A stretch of DNA of 64,000 bases from Mytilus edulis (GCF_963676685.1 NC_092349.1:54511232-54575231), one strand, 5' to 3'. Shown: positions 35,153-47,457, counted from the first letter of the stretch. Numbers and translations are program-made. The notes: generated by a model not told the origin, from the letters alone.

Positions 35153-35829
35153 ACGTGATAGCAATATACGACGAAAATTTTTTCAAATTTTGAGGTCGTA
35201 TAAAAATTAATTAATTGAGTGGGGAATCAAGAGCAACCATTCAATCGAAAACCCCTTGAAGTCATGAAAACTATACACATGCGCATAATTTCCTAAACAA
35301 ACCCTGGAGCAAGAACGTACATTAAATGTTTATTAAACGACCTAGATGTTTCTCTATTTCTTTATGAAAGTAAAATCTCAAATATCAGTTTCATAACGGT
35401 AAAATATAAGAAAAACTCCACTTCAGTTCTTATATGACAGAAATAGATTTATCGGATTTCAGAGAACTCTCGCATTTTATCAAAACTGGGAATTCCCTCT
35501 GACGTGTTTCTAAATTTATAAAAGCACTAAATATAAATACTGCTTAATTCTGATTTTCCGATTTTCCGTGTTGTTAAAAACACACATATAAGTCAAGGGA
35601 ATTATCAAACATGAAGATTATGAAAAGAACGTTATAGGAAAGTTGTTAAAGTTCAATCCCTTTGTTTGTTTTTACCTTTTAAAGCAAGACAATCATAAGA
35701 ATCTGATATGTTCCTTAATGTTTAGAATAAAACGATTGACGTGAGGGCAATGCTCTGAGCCACCGGTATAAGTCTACAGATTGCTTGAAAGCAATCGTAT
35801 CCCAAAAACTGTATACCAATTATCAAATG

Positions 35830-36385
35830 AACAAGTCTAAATTGAAAAAAAAACAAGTCAAATCTCTGATTGCGTTGGATAAAAACTGCGTGTGCATACA
35901 CAACAAATTCTTGGTAGAGGGGTCTAAATACAGCACAAAGTACATTTTCTAAACCAAATTGAAAGGGTAAATTTTAACAAAACGTATTTGACTAGTAGGC
36001 GAGCCGACTGCCATTGGCTATTGCCAAATAAACGGAACACCAGATGTAAAAAAATGGATCTTATTATCTTTGTGTATTAACAAACAGATAACAAAAAACT
36101 TGTAGAAAAAATTGTGAAAACACAAAAATATGGTGCAAACATTTGTAAACAATAACCGAATTACGACACTTAATGTACTTTAGTGATGTTAGTAATATAA
36201 ACGGGATTTGGAAAGCCATATCATTAACCTCAACTTAGGATGGACTCTTGAATTTTTACTCAACTTAGGAAGGAGAAAAAGTCGAAATAGGATGAAAGAA
36301 TCATATAATGTATAACCCAAAAGCAAACATAATACAAGCCCAAACTATATAAACAAGTCTAAATTAAAAACTATGACGAAAAAAG
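35830..36385 (-). mobile_element. Retrozyme-like element, partial dimer, 522 bp unit, degenerate
   Basis: AACAAGTCTAAATTGAAAA at 35830 recurs at 36352 (AACAAGTCTAAATTAAAAAC), 522 bp apart. Order and sequence (GATTGCGTTGGATAAAAACT, GCCAAATAAA, TTAGTGATGTTAG, ATTTGGAAAGCCATAT) follow the 14331 element. The ribozyme region near 36160-36192 has lost most of its core, so this copy looks dead. Confidence 0.65.
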
Positions 36386-36795
36386 GTGAGGAAAACTGAT
36401 TATTCTTAGTCAAAGGACCATTACTTTAGACAAAATGTTAAGACCGGAATAAAATTTAAACTTGATCTGCAACTAATGTAATGATATGACTACATACCAA
36501 TCATCTAATCAATATATTTAAGCATGATGAGTAAAAAGTGTGGAAACTGATTATTTGAGTAAATTTCAAGGACCATGATAACTCTGAACAAAATCATCAG
36601 ACCGGAACAAGATTTTAACTTAATCTGCAACTTGTCAGGATAAAACTATGTACCACATATCAAATCAATATCTTAAAGCACGAAGAAAACAGATGCGGAG
36701 AACTGATTAGCTGGACTGACAGATAGACAGACACAGACGGACGAACGAACGGAATGCAAACCTTAAGTCTTATTCAACTTCGTCTGTAGGGGACT
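36386..36795 (+). repeat. Tandem repeat of about 160 bp ending in a GACAGA-rich tail
   Basis: CAAGGACCATGATAAC / CAAAGGACCATTACTTTAG blocks recur, each followed by CATCAGACCGGAACAAG-like text, then TGACAGATAGACAGACACAG and GCAAACCTTAAGTC. Confidence 0.5.
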
Positions 36796-37065
36796 AAAAA
36801 GATATCCAACCACTAAATTCATACTCAAGCTGTTGTCTGGCATAAGGAAACCAAATGTCGTAGCACGATGACGACCACATGGACATCGCCATACTTTTAT
36901 ACGGCCGTATATTTTTGCGGTAATATAAAAAGTCTATGAAAATTAATTTAAGGCAATCTATAGTTGTGAACTTGTTTGTCATTTAGTCTCGTGAAAAAAA
37001 TGTCTCATTAGCAAGCATACCTTTATATAATAATGTAACTAAGATTTTTTTATACATAGGAATCT

Positions 37066-37071
37066 TTTATT
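37066..37071 (-). promoter_or_regulatory. Candidate poly(A) signal of the EF-hand gene
   Basis: AATAAA on minus, about 118 bp after the stop codon. Confidence 0.45.
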
Positions 37072-37188
37072 AATATGAAGTTACAGAAGGAGAAATTCTT
37101 TAAAGATTTTAAGACAATGTAATTATCAGTTTGGTTATTATTGAAGTTGTACAGTTTCAGTCTTCACATGTTGATACATTTTATCGTT

Positions 37189-39031
37189 CTATTTTCCCAT
37201 TCCCATTCCCATTCTCATAAGTCCAGCATATTCTGAAGAAGACAAAAAGTAATTTCATAAAACACACAAGATAATATTATGCACGTATAATTGTACATAA
37301 CTGGAAAATGATAGCTTGGCGTTAAAGACATTTGAATATCACTTTAAGTCATACAAAAATCAGCCAAAATTATACCATTGTTTAAATTTGAATTCATGCG
37401 TAATATGAAATATGCTATTTAGTTTAATGCAATTATATGTTTTAAACCATCCATAAAACAATAAACCAAATATATATTGCTAAGCCTGGAAGCCACTTAA
37501 AACTCGTCAGTAAAAATGCATACATACCATTTAATTCAATAGTACCATTTTCATTAAGGTCATATGTGGGATTCCCAAACACCATATTGAAGCCTCGTCT
37601 TGTTGTCTGATCAATAGATAACCCAGTGGTTTTCTTTACAAATTGTATCAATTCATCCACTGTAATATGCCCATCGTGGTTTTTGTCTGTCATGCTAAAT
37701 GCCATCCTTACCGAATCCTCCATGCTTGGTTTTAAAGACCTTTTACTGCGATTCTGATGCATCATCTAAAATTGATTGTTATATATAATTTTAACATTCG
37801 GAACATCTGAGTTCACCCTCAGTATTTTGGTGTGGTTCAAGTTAATCAGTCTTTAGTTTTCTACGTTGTGTTTGTGTACTATTTTTTCTGTTGGTCTTTT
37901 TCTTTTTTAGCTATGATGTTGTCAGTTTATTTTCTATTAAGAGCTTGAAATTTCCTTTGGTACCTTTCGCTTTTCGTATACATTTGCTTAAGATTATAAG
38001 AAGTAAGTATAGATTATAACATGTCCCGAGACTCCCATATGGGCCTCGAGGCTTTAGCCGAGGGCTAATATGGGTCGAAGGATGATACAAGGACATATGG
38101 AAAAGACATGATGTAATAAATCTATCATATATTTAAGTTCTGCAGAAAGAGGGAAAAAATCAATTATAACAATTTAATGAAACGTAACAGGAAAATCTTA
38201 AACATTTGATCACAAAAGTGTCGTTAAGGATGCAATGACGTTCCGTCACCTGGAACCAGGGCACAATAACCAATAACCTCTTTTTTTGCCCTGGGCAGTT
38301 TTGAGGTTATTACATATTATGCAATAACTGACGTATTCGTAACAAATATGTGATAAACCGTGTTTAAATCGCTACAATAAAAGGCAATAGGTTCTCCGTT
38401 CATCGGACTATATTTGAAATATGTCAAAAATTTTCTTTGAGGATGAGAGCAAATTCCTATCATACTAGGAGCTTACGAAAGCTATTTAAACATCAAAGGA
38501 GAACACATTCATTGATAAGCAATGCGCTACAGAACACATTGTCACTACCAGCACCGTGCTACCAGTTACATATTAATCAATTACATTTTAGAAAGAAAAG
38601 AAAACAAATGACAGCATTTAAATTGCAACACATATTCTAATGGAATAAAAAAACATAGTTGAAATTAATATCCGGTTTTAAAAAATAAAGAATATTTCAA
38701 TATTTACACGATCATGATCTTGTGCGTATTAATTTTCTTATGAGGTTTATGTTACATTTTCGTATTTACTGTTTACAAAATCTGCGCTAAAAATGTAAAA
38801 GATTTTTCTCAACTATTACCTATTCATTTTGCTATTCTATCTAGACCTGTTTAAAAGAATAATATTTTGTATATACATCATAACAACACAAAGAGCAAAT
38901 GACTTTGATAATACTCATAACCAAGACAGATATTTGCCTACCTTTACTGACTGCACTATGAGGCTTGGTACTAAATCATCAGCCAAAACCATTCCAATCA
39001 GCACAATACAGGCTATCAGTGTAAGTTTCAT
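37189..39031 (-). CDS. Secreted two-EF-hand protein, complete, 3 exons
   Basis: Exons on minus: 39031-38942, 37765-37528, 37232-37189; splice sites GTAGGC/TTTTAG and GTATGT/TTTCTTCAG-type acceptor; the sum of 372 nt gives 123 residues and a TAG stop. Exon 1 encodes a signal peptide (MKLTLIACIVLIGMVLA, likely cut before DD). EF-hand loop 1 is DKNHDGHITVDE and loop 2 is DLNENGTIELNE; both have acidic residues at positions 1 and 12 and Gly at 6, so both should bind calcium. The last Glu of loop 2 is made by the exon 2/3 junction, which strongly supports the model. A KRSLK stretch before the first hand could be a processing site. The C-terminus is MRMGMGMGK. Secreted small EF-hand proteins are common in bivalve mantle, shell and haemolymph; the specific role is unknown. 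Confidence 0.85.
37840..37985 (-). repeat. Dispersed repeat, family A, inverted copy
   Basis: Minus strand carries ACAAACACAACGTAGAAAAC and related phrases of the 720 copy. It lies in intron 1 of the EF-hand gene. Confidence 0.5.
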
Positions 39032-39098
39032 TTTGATTGTCGCTTACGAAGTTTCAAATAAAGGTAATATATTCGACTGAAATAAAGATATTCATGTA

Positions 39099-39215
39099 AA
39101 TATAAAAAAAAAAAAAAAAAAAAAGAAGATGCGTTATGATTGCAAATCCACAAGAGACCAAAATGACACAGAAATTAAAATGTCTTTCAACAATGAGCAG
39201 CAATACGTATTGAGT
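39099..39215 (+). repeat. A22 run followed by a family B 5' fragment
   Basis: After a long A-run comes AGAAGATGCGTTATGATTGC and CAAGAGACCAAAATGACACA, the start of family B. Confidence 0.55.
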
Positions 39216-39419
39216 ATACATGTACAATGTGCTTGAAATCGCTTTTTACATTTTCTCAAATAATGCTGGTCACATGATTTTAAATAAGTATATACTACAT
39301 GTATCCCGAAAAAAACAAATGTTGTTTAAAATGAACATTTTTAGTTTACTACAAAGAAGCTGCTGCCTTGTTTCGCTTCGGGTAATTTACTTGTGGTTTG
39401 AAAACTGCCAAAATGTTAT

Positions 39420-39880
39420 ATTTTGCTTGAATGTTTTATGAATAACATAAACGGTACCAATTTTCTGCACAAGATGTGCATTTCAACAATAAATGTCTCG
39501 CCAGTGACGATCGAGCCGAAAATAATTGAAAATTCCAAGCGTTTTAAAACAAACGACGAGCTTATAAATCAAATTGGACAAAAATATAGCGAAAATCGGT
39601 CGAGGAATCATTCATTGCATGTGAGAGATACATTCCTTAATTTCAAATCATTTGTAAAATTTTGTAACCACAAATTCGTCCGCTATTTACGAAGTCATAG
39701 CTAAAATGCCGATGGAAAAGGTCACTTTTTAAAGCGTGGAAATTTGTGAATAGGTCTGGAAAACTATCAAAAATATATGATAAGGTGAATAATATAGCGA
39801 AAATCGTTCTAGGAATCAGAGCTTTTCATGGCGAAGAAATATTCTTTACTTTCAAATAATTTTTAACATATTCGTCCGGT
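39420..39880 (-). mobile_element. Retrozyme-like fragments with a decayed hammerhead
   Basis: Minus strand carries the 3' part of the unit seen at 53157: a decayed ribozyme at 39466-39510, then GGAATGTATCTCTCACATGC at 39628-39647. A second similar stretch is at about 39800-39880 (AATCAGAGCTTTTCATGG). The 93-codon plus frame at 39423-39704 is a chance frame across it. Confidence 0.5.
39466..39510 (-). ncRNA. Degenerate hammerhead ribozyme
   Basis: The core reads CUGGCGA instead of CUGANGA (invariant A6 is G), stem II is GAC/GUU with the same 7 nt loop, then GAAA, AUGCACAU and C at 39473. The lost invariant base predicts no activity. Confidence 0.65.
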
Positions 39881-40336
39881 AGCATGTGTTTCACTGTGTT
39901 AGTATGATTTGAAATATAAAAAAAAATATGTAATGAATTATTTTATTGAACTAAACATACGGTAGGTATAACCTCGGGAGCCACTTCCTATGTACAAGAT
40001 GATAGCCAAGACATGCCACATAAGTCACTTTTTAAAGCTTTAAAATTTGTGAATAGGTCGGGAAAACTATCAGTAATATATGTTAAGGTTAATAAAGTTC
40101 CTATAACGTCTTCGTCTGTCATCTTTGTTGGTGTTTCCCGTTGTGTTTATAGTATCAACTATTTTGATTTCTTTTAATAATTTTGTATTCCACACTTACA
40201 TTACACAACACAAAAACAAAGAAATATGGGAAAAGGTGACATTTTTGTGGACGCAATATAAGAAAGGTATAGATTACCAAAATCTAAATTATATGAAATT
40301 AAAAATGATTGCATCCCTATCAATTAAGTATTGAAG

Positions 40337-40363
40337 CCCCCCCCCCCCCCCCCCCCCCCCCCC
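40337..40363 (+). repeat. C27 homopolymer
   Basis: 27 consecutive C; its length may be an assembly estimate. Confidence 0.85.
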
Positions 40364-41160
40364 TTTTCCCCCTCTTCCACTGAGGATATAAAAATTATAT
40401 ATGGATCTTTCTCATACGATTATATTATTTATATAATGAGGCGGCACTTTGTTTTGGTACAACTCCTTTTTGCTTTAATAAAATAAAATAAAATGAAAAT
40501 AAGAGAATTCTAACATTGAATATTTGAACAATTTTTACATTTGCTTTAATATCCTTTCATTTAGATTATTGTATACTTGTTATATATACTTTAAATATGT
40601 TATAATTCTTACCTTGTTCGTCTCTGAAGTTCGTATTACCAGAATAAAAACTACCGAAATTCCCTTCAATTTATACCATCTCTCTTGTTGGAATTCCATA
40701 ACCATTAAAAATAAAGATTACAAGTCTAAACTTGATTCTGTCATCACTTTTCACTTGGGATTTCCTATCTCATTTCCTGCTGCATCAGTATTTTGAAGTA
40801 CTTTGGGGTCATGGTATACTTTAATGATTAGTTTACCATGTTTACAGTAATAAGATTATTTTTACACGTTACAGAATAAATGTATAAATAGAATGATGAT
40901 CATTGACCTGCATTGCCTTTGAATTTTTACTGTCACGTTTTCTTACAAATAAGAAAACAAAAAGCGTATAGATGAACCTAATTATAACTGTTTAGTTGTA
41001 GTAATAATTTAATACAACTTGCTTTTATGTTTGAATGTGCCTCGGTATGTGCCTGTCCCAAGTCAAGATCAGTCAAGAGCCTGAAATTCAGTTGTTGTCG
41101 TTTTTCGTTCAACAATTGTATATAAACAAGTGTGGACACAAATAAGTGTAGATAGTATGT
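40364..41160. other. Intergenic, nothing assigned
   Basis: Short AAAAT microsatellite at 40480-40497; no gene seen. Confidence 0.4.
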
Positions 41161-41164
41161 TTGG

Positions 41165-41527
41165 ATGCTTGATAGTTTTTTCTGACATAAATAGGTTTCT
41201 GGTTTTCTCCTATAGGGTTCTATGTTCAACTGTACACGAGGTGCACATGCAGTGACAGCAAAACTGTACCAAACACTAAAATAGCAGTGTCTTTCAATTC
41301 ATGTTCAAGACTGTCATGGAGGAGACATAATTTAAATCATCGCCTACCGTTCATAGATTTGATAGTGTTTCCTGACATAAAGAGGTCTTTAGTTTCTTCT
41401 TAAAGGGTTCTCTGTTTAACGTTACTGTGGTGCACCGTGACAGCAATATACTTCACCAAAAACTTAAATAGCAGTGTATTTTATTCAATGTTCAAAACGC
41501 CATAGAAGAGACACTAATTTAAAATCT
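41165..41527 (+). repeat. Two direct repeats of about 191 bp
   Basis: CTTGATAGTTTTTTCTGACA at 41168 and TTTGATAGTGTTTCCTGACA at 41359 start two units sharing AAATAGCAGTGT and GGAGACATAATTTAAAT-like text. Confidence 0.75.
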
Positions 41528-41824
41528 AACTTTGGTATAACCTCTTTTTGAATATATTCATATTTGAAAAACCGATCCGTTCATGGAGCACAGCTAGCTG
41601 ATAGTGCTCCAAACCCGGAGAGATTTACTTGAAGAAGAAAAAGATTGCAAATATTTCCGAATGGTTCCGATAAAATCTGTTCCACAATTTTGATTTTGGA
41701 TAGCAGCAAAAACTCAAATAAGAGGATAATCACATAAGGTGACGTTCTGCATGATTTGATTCTTATATGCGAGATGGTGTCCACTCAGGGTGTCCAATGA
41801 CCTGCAAAGATTTGGTATTTATAT

Positions 41825-41990
41825 ATAGGAAGAGGTGGTGCGAGTTCCAATAAGACAACTCTTCATCCAAATAACAAGTATATATAAAAGTAAACCATTA
41901 TAGGTCAATGTACGGCCTTTAAAATGGAGCATTGGCTCACACCGAACAACAAGCTATCAAGGGCCCAAAAAATACTAGCGTAAAACCATT
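41825..41990 (-). repeat. Dispersed repeat, family C, inverted copy
   Basis: Minus strand shows GTGTGAGCCAATGCTCC, GCCGTACATTGACC and CCTATAATGGTTTACTTTTA, the family C order. It stands just before a family B copy, the same pairing as near 23250. Confidence 0.65.
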
Positions 41991-42174
41991 TGTATATACA
42001 TGTAGTTCTATTTATGTTCCTTTGAGTTGTAAACTTTATTTGGGTTTGTCCACTTATTTTTTTTTTTTTACTTTTTAAGGATCTTCATTTTATCGCTAGT
42101 TAAAGATTTTCGCAATTGTTTCTATGAATACTTATCATTGTTCTAAGTAACAATAATATACGAATTATATATAA

Positions 42175-42740
42175 AAAAAAAGAAGATGTGGTATGATTGC
42201 CAATGAAACAACTATCCACAAAAGACCAAAATGACACAGACATTAACAACTATAGGTCACCGTACGGCCTTCAACAATGAGCAAAGCCCATACCGCATAT
42301 TCAGCTATAATAGGCCCCGATAAGATAATGTAAAACAATTCAAACGAGAAAACTAACGGCCTTATTTATGTAAAAAATGAACGAAAAACAAATATGTAAC
42401 ACATAAACAAACGACAACCACTGAATTACAGGCTCCTGACTTGGGACAGGCACATACATAAATAATGTGGCGGGGTTAAACATGTTAGCGGGATCCCAAC
42501 CCTTCCCCTAACCTGGGACAGTGGTATAACAGCACAACATAAGAACGAACTATAAAAATTAGTTGAAAAAGGCTTACAACTCATCAGATGGACAAAAATA
42601 CAAGTGGACGTGGCCGGGTACTTATGCATCCCGACACCAAAAGACACAATGAACAGATCTGAGAGTACTCGCAGTTATCTGACAACTAGTTCAAAGCCAC
42701 TAACAACTAATAAAAAAAATCATGCATCTATGTATAGTTT
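42175..42740 (+). repeat. Dispersed repeat, family B, fullest copy
   Basis: Runs from AGAAGATGTGGTATGATTGC through CCTTCAACAATGAGCAAAGC, CAACCACTGAATTACAGGCT and GTGGCGGGGTTAAACATGTT to GTGGACGTGGCCGGGTACTT. Found here five times with clear matches. No protein; the small frames inside are chance. Its class (SINE-like or a transposon end) is not settled by this sequence. Confidence 0.7.
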
Positions 42741-42889
42741 TTGTCATAAAAGTGAGAGAAAAAAACGAAAGGGAGCTCACGTCAAATGATATTTATAAAC
42801 TTACAAATCACCAAAGTTTCATGCGTATTGGTTAAGTATTTTTGAGTTAATGTCCGACATGTTGACGACGAACAGACAGATGGTCAATC

Positions 42890-43285
42890 TATTATGGTAT
42901 ACCATAATACGTCCCGTGGGGAATTTTTGATAAATTATAGAAGGGGGATGTTAGGGTCACCCTATCTCAACTTTAAACCTCAATCAAAAATATTCCGTCA
43001 CTTGATCCACCTGAGTCCCTGGGTCAAGGTCTCCTTAACCAATTGACTATTAATTGTACTTAGTGTGGACAAAAGCTTTTCCTAAGTGGATTTTTATGAA
43101 TTTAAGAAGGGGGGTTTAGGGTAACGTACCTACCCGAACTTTGCACCTCAATCAAAAAAAAAATCCTTAACCTTTCCCACATGGGTCTATAGGTCCAAGC
43201 CATCTTAACCAGTTGCCTATCACTTGCCTATCAGTTGCCTATCACGTGTATTTAATGTGAATTAAAGCTGTGCCGTTGTGAATTT
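42890..43285 (+). repeat. Tandem repeat of about 165-170 bp, block 1
   Basis: Units with GTGTGGACAAAAGCTTTTCC, GGGTCACCCTA and CCACCTGAGTCCCTGGGTC; it ends in three short TTGCCTATCA repeats at 43213-43244. Confidence 0.75.
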
Positions 43286-43734
43286 GTCAAAACTGTAACG
43301 TTAAAATAATGTAGGTTCAATTTTCATTCAAATGATTTGTATCTGTTTCGCACGACAAAAATGTTGAATAGAATAAAAAAAATATAAGCTTGATGAAACG
43401 ATCGAAAAACAAACATTAATCACATAAAAGGTCTTTGTATTTAAATAGATAAAGATGTAGGTCTTTTTAGTATGTTAATTGTTTCAAATCTTTCATTATG
43501 ATAATGTATGCCTGTGCATAAGAACGATATTAAAAAAAAAGTGACGTCATAAATAACGTTTCAAATGAACACGTGGAATGTGTTAATATGACAACAACCC
43601 GACAACACATCACAAGGCCACCAACGAGCCATCAACACAACGTAAAAATGCCACAGCCGGAGGTTTATAAACAAAAATGTATATTAGTTCAGCTGAAATG
43701 GAGGTCAGACTTAACGAAATAGCAGAATTTTGTG

Positions 43735-44330
43735 AGATATTTAAAAAGAAGAGGGATGTTTTGGTCACCCTACCCAAACTTTGGACAAAAAAAAAATCGT
43801 AACTTTACCCACCTAGTTCTTTGGGTCCCGGCAACCTTTAAAAGGCATTTACCTATCATTTGTACCTAGTGTGGACAAAAGCTTTGCAATAGGTTTTTTT
43901 ATGATTTGAAGTTTGGAGGTAATGGGGTCACCCTACCCCTTTGGATTTCCATAAAACAAAATCGCTAATTCTACCCACCTGGGTCCAGGCAACATAAGGC
44001 AATTGCCTATCATGTGTTTCTTGTGTGGACATAAACTTTGCCGTAGGGACTTTTATAATGAATTAAATTTTGGAGGTGGTTGGGTCACTCTACCCCAAGT
44101 TTATGCTTCAATTAAAAAAAATCGTAACTTTACCCAACTGGGTTTTTGGGTCCAGACAAACTTAGATAACTGCCTGTCAATTGTACCTAGTGTGGACAAA
44201 AGCTTTTCCGTAGGGACTTTTTTTATGAATTAAAGTTGGGAGGCGTTGGTGTCACCCTGTCCCAACTTTGGATTTCAATTTCCTTAACCTTACCCACCTT
44301 GGCCTGTTGGTGCAGTTAACCTTAGACTTA
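43735..44330 (+). repeat. Tandem repeat of about 165-170 bp, block 2
   Basis: The same unit as block 1 (GTGTGGACAAAAGCTTT at 43870 and 44190). The 450 bp between the blocks is unlike either. Confidence 0.75.
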
Positions 44331-44334
44331 TGAT

Positions 44335-45320
44335 TAACTAGAAGCTTTAAATCAATTCATATTTCGTTCTATTTATGTGTCACCCTTACACAAATACCTA
44401 TTCCTATCGAAATTTTATAAAAGATTTACTGGTTTTTCTTGACATAATTTTGAATTAAAAAAAATTAAAAAAAGTAGATAATAGTAAGAAAGCTGAGTGT
44501 CGATATAAGCTTTAACTTCAATATGATAAATCATATGAGAACAAAATGCTGTATTTGACGTTCTGTTTTATTTTATTTCATTGTATCTTTATGTATATTA
44601 ATTGTTTCATTATTATAGAGACTGCAAACCCATCTTATAAGAGATACCCGGCTGTCAAAAAAATTGTTTTAGATAAATGAATAACTACTCAAGTTTGTAT
44701 TTGGGAGAATAAATAGCATTTCGCCTTCCTCCTGAAAACGTGTGTAATCTTGAGTCATTATTTTTTTTAAAGTTTGTCTGATGTTTAGTTAAGAGTTATA
44801 AAGTGCTACTTTTCAACGAAACTGTTGGTCTAACCGAGGTAAAGGTTGCAGGAAATCTAAAAAAAGAACTGTTCAATTAATACAGTGACCCCTGTAATTA
44901 AGGGGATGAACATGGGATGACTCCCACTTCCCTTCCATGCCTTTTTTTTGGGGGGGGGGGGGGATGAGGCATAAATTATCCTTTGTTCACTACCCTCGTC
45001 ACCTGGTTCCCGTCCGACTCTCTATTTTCTCAAACCTACCTCCCACTCATTCTCATGCTTCGATTCAAAAATCGTGTCCACCAAGTGGCATATCTAATTC
45101 TTGGGGAGGGAGGTTTAGTGGTTGGAATCCCCCTTTTTTAGACGATCAATTAATTTGGACGAAACATATGATTGGAATTCTTCCCCCTTTCTCCTGCCCC
45201 TGCATCCCTTCGTATTTGTATCATACATTGCACCATTAAATATCTTATCTGTATGTTTTATAAGAATTACTGCGACTTTTTTGAAGCCAAATGCCAAACA
45301 TAAAAAATGAATGAAATATA
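44335..45320. other. Intergenic with a G14 run and repeat fragments
   Basis: A G-run at 44950-44963 and a CCCCCTTTTTTAGACGATC fragment near 45129. The open frames at 44937-45310 cross this repeat and are not supported. Confidence 0.4.
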
Positions 45321-45323
45321 TGC

Positions 45324-47457
45324 AACGCCGTAGCTGCCTTATGTGTACTTGCTTTTAGATACGCTTATACTTTTCAATATATGCACATAGTTTTTCTATA
45401 TATGCACATACTTTTTCTCTATATGCACATACTTTTTCTCTATATGCACATAGTTTACTTTATATGCACATAGTTTGCTTTATATGCACATAGTTTTTCT
45501 ATATATGCACATACTTTTTCTCTATACGCACATACTTGTTCTCTATATGCACATAGTTTACTTTATATGCACATAGTTTTTCTCTATATGCACATCTGTT
45601 ACTTATTCGTTTTTAATGCGCGGAGTATACGGTTGCACTTTGAATTAAATCGTTTTTCAATTGTGTTCATGTCTCTGGTGGTAACACTGTGTTCTTACAG
45701 ATGAAATGACCCTATAAGCGCGATTGCAACCGTTCCAGTGCTCGGTTAATACCCTGTTACTTATTCACTTATAATACGTTTGTTGTACGTTGCACCTTTT
45801 AAAAAAATCAATTGTGCCCATGTCTCTTGGTGTAACAATGTGTTCTTAGAGATGAAATGACCCTATTAGCGCGCATGTACCCGTTCCAGCGCTCGGTTGA
45901 CACCCTGTTATCTATTCGTTACCTATTCACTTATAATACGTTTGTTGTACGTTGCACCTTTCAGAAAAGGATTTTCAATTGTGTTCATGTCTCTGGTGGT
46001 AACAATGTGATCTTAGAGATTGAATGACCCTATTAGCGCGTATGTACCCGTTCCAGCGCTCGGTTAATACCCTGTTACCTATTCGTTACTTATTCGCTTA
46101 TAATACGTTTGCAATACTTTTTATGTGTAGTGTAGTATGTTCAGACTTATTTTTGTTTGTACGTTTTGGATGATTTTGTTTAAATATTCCATGTGTAATG
46201 GCAGTGTAAACATTCAGAGTTTGAATTTATTAGAATAGTAAATTTAACATTTAAGAGAAAGATGTACTTGTCACGAAGCTGCCACCAAAAAATAGGGACA
46301 TTGCTTTAATCTACAATTTTCTATGACAATGATAAATGTTCATTAAGAAGAGCAAATTTTTATCTTTTATTCATCATATTTGATTTTCAACCATATTTGT
46401 CAGGGTTCTCCAAGGAAAATATGTGCAAAAGCAGAAACATGTAAATACTTTAATTTTATATAACAGGTAACAGGTTATTTACCGAGCGCTGGAACGGGTA
46501 CATGCGTGCTAATAGGGTAATTTCATCTCTAAGAACACATTGTTACCACAAGAGACATGGACAAAATTGAAAATCCTTTTCTAAAAGGGGCAACGTACAA
46601 CAAACGTATTAAAAGTGAATAAGTAACATGGTATTAACAGAGCGCTGGAACTGGTGCATGCGCGCTAATAGGGTCATTTCATCTCTTAGAAAACATTATT
46701 ACCACCAGAGATATGAACTTAATTGAAAATCCTTTTCTAAAAGGTTCTACGTACAACAAACGTATTATAAGTGAATAGGTAACAGGGTATTAACCGAGCG
46801 CTGGAACGGGTACATGCGCGCTAATAGGGTAATTTCATTTTTTAAATCACATTGTTACCATCAAAGACACGGACACAATTGAAAATCCTTTTCTAAAAGG
46901 TGCAACGTACAACAAACGCATTATCAGTGAATAGGTAACGAACAGGTAACAGGTTAATTACCGAGCGCTGGAACGGGTACATGCGCGCTAATAGGGTCAT
47001 TTCATCTCTAAGAACACATTGTTACACCAAGAGACATGGGCACAATTGAATTTTTTTTAAAAGGTGCAACGTACAACAAACGTATTATAAGTGAATAAGT
47101 AACAGGGTATTAACCGAGCACTGGAACGGTTGCAATCGCGCGTATAGGGTCATTTCATCTGTAAGAACACATTGTTACCACCAGAGACATGAACACAATT
47201 GAAAAACGATTTAATTCAAAGTGCAATCGTATACTCCGCGCATTAAAAACGAATAAGTAACAGATGTGCATATAGAGAAAAACTATGTGCATATAAAGTA
47301 AACTATGTGCATATAGAGAACAAGTATGTGCGTATAGAGAAAAAGTATGTGCATATATAGTAAAACTATGTGCATATATAGAAAGAAAAACTATGTGCAT
47401 ATATTGAAAAGTATAAGCGTATCTAAAAACAAGTACACATAAGGCAGCTACGGCGTT
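45324..47457. mobile_element. 2.13 kb element with very long inverted arms
   Basis: AACGCCGTAGCTGCCTTATG at 45324 is inverted at the right end (47438-47457). The arms run about 0.8-1 kb each (to about 46110 and from about 46465) around a unique centre of about 350 bp. Each arm holds, from outside in, a 20-22 bp minisatellite (TATATGCACATAGTTTTTCT) and then 3-5 tandem units of about 170 bp with CCGTTCCAGCGCTCGGTTAA and ACGTTTGTTGTACGTTGCAC. There is no ORF; the 107-codon frame at 47155-47478 is a translation of the minisatellite. It looks like a giant non-autonomous inverted-repeat element. Confidence 0.85.
45377..45600 (+). repeat. 21 bp minisatellite, left arm
   Basis: About 11 units of TATATGCACATA plus GTTTTTCTC, ACTTTTTCTC or GTTTACTT. 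The right arm at 47264-47405 has about six inverted units, so the arms have diverged in copy number. Confidence 0.9.

Larger units (their letters stand above)
33333..35209. mobile_element. 1.85 kb repeat-rich element with TTTATACGACC ends
   Basis: TTTATACGACC at 33360-33370 is inverted at 35194-35204 (GGTCGTATAAA). The conserved leader ATGCTCCGCAGGGCGCAGCT precedes it. Inside are four tandem blocks: a 38 bp minisatellite (33905-34110), a block of about 260 bp (34110-34640), a block of about 159 bp (34665-35100) and a CGA run (35114-35152). No protein is encoded; the frames at 34048-34547 are repeat translations. I recall this as a common mussel repeat but cannot name its class. Confidence 0.65.

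Noticed and set aside
36160-36192. Fifth hammerhead in the 35.8 kb element
   Set aside because: Homologous position, but stem II, the CUGANGA core and GAAA are no longer recognisable.
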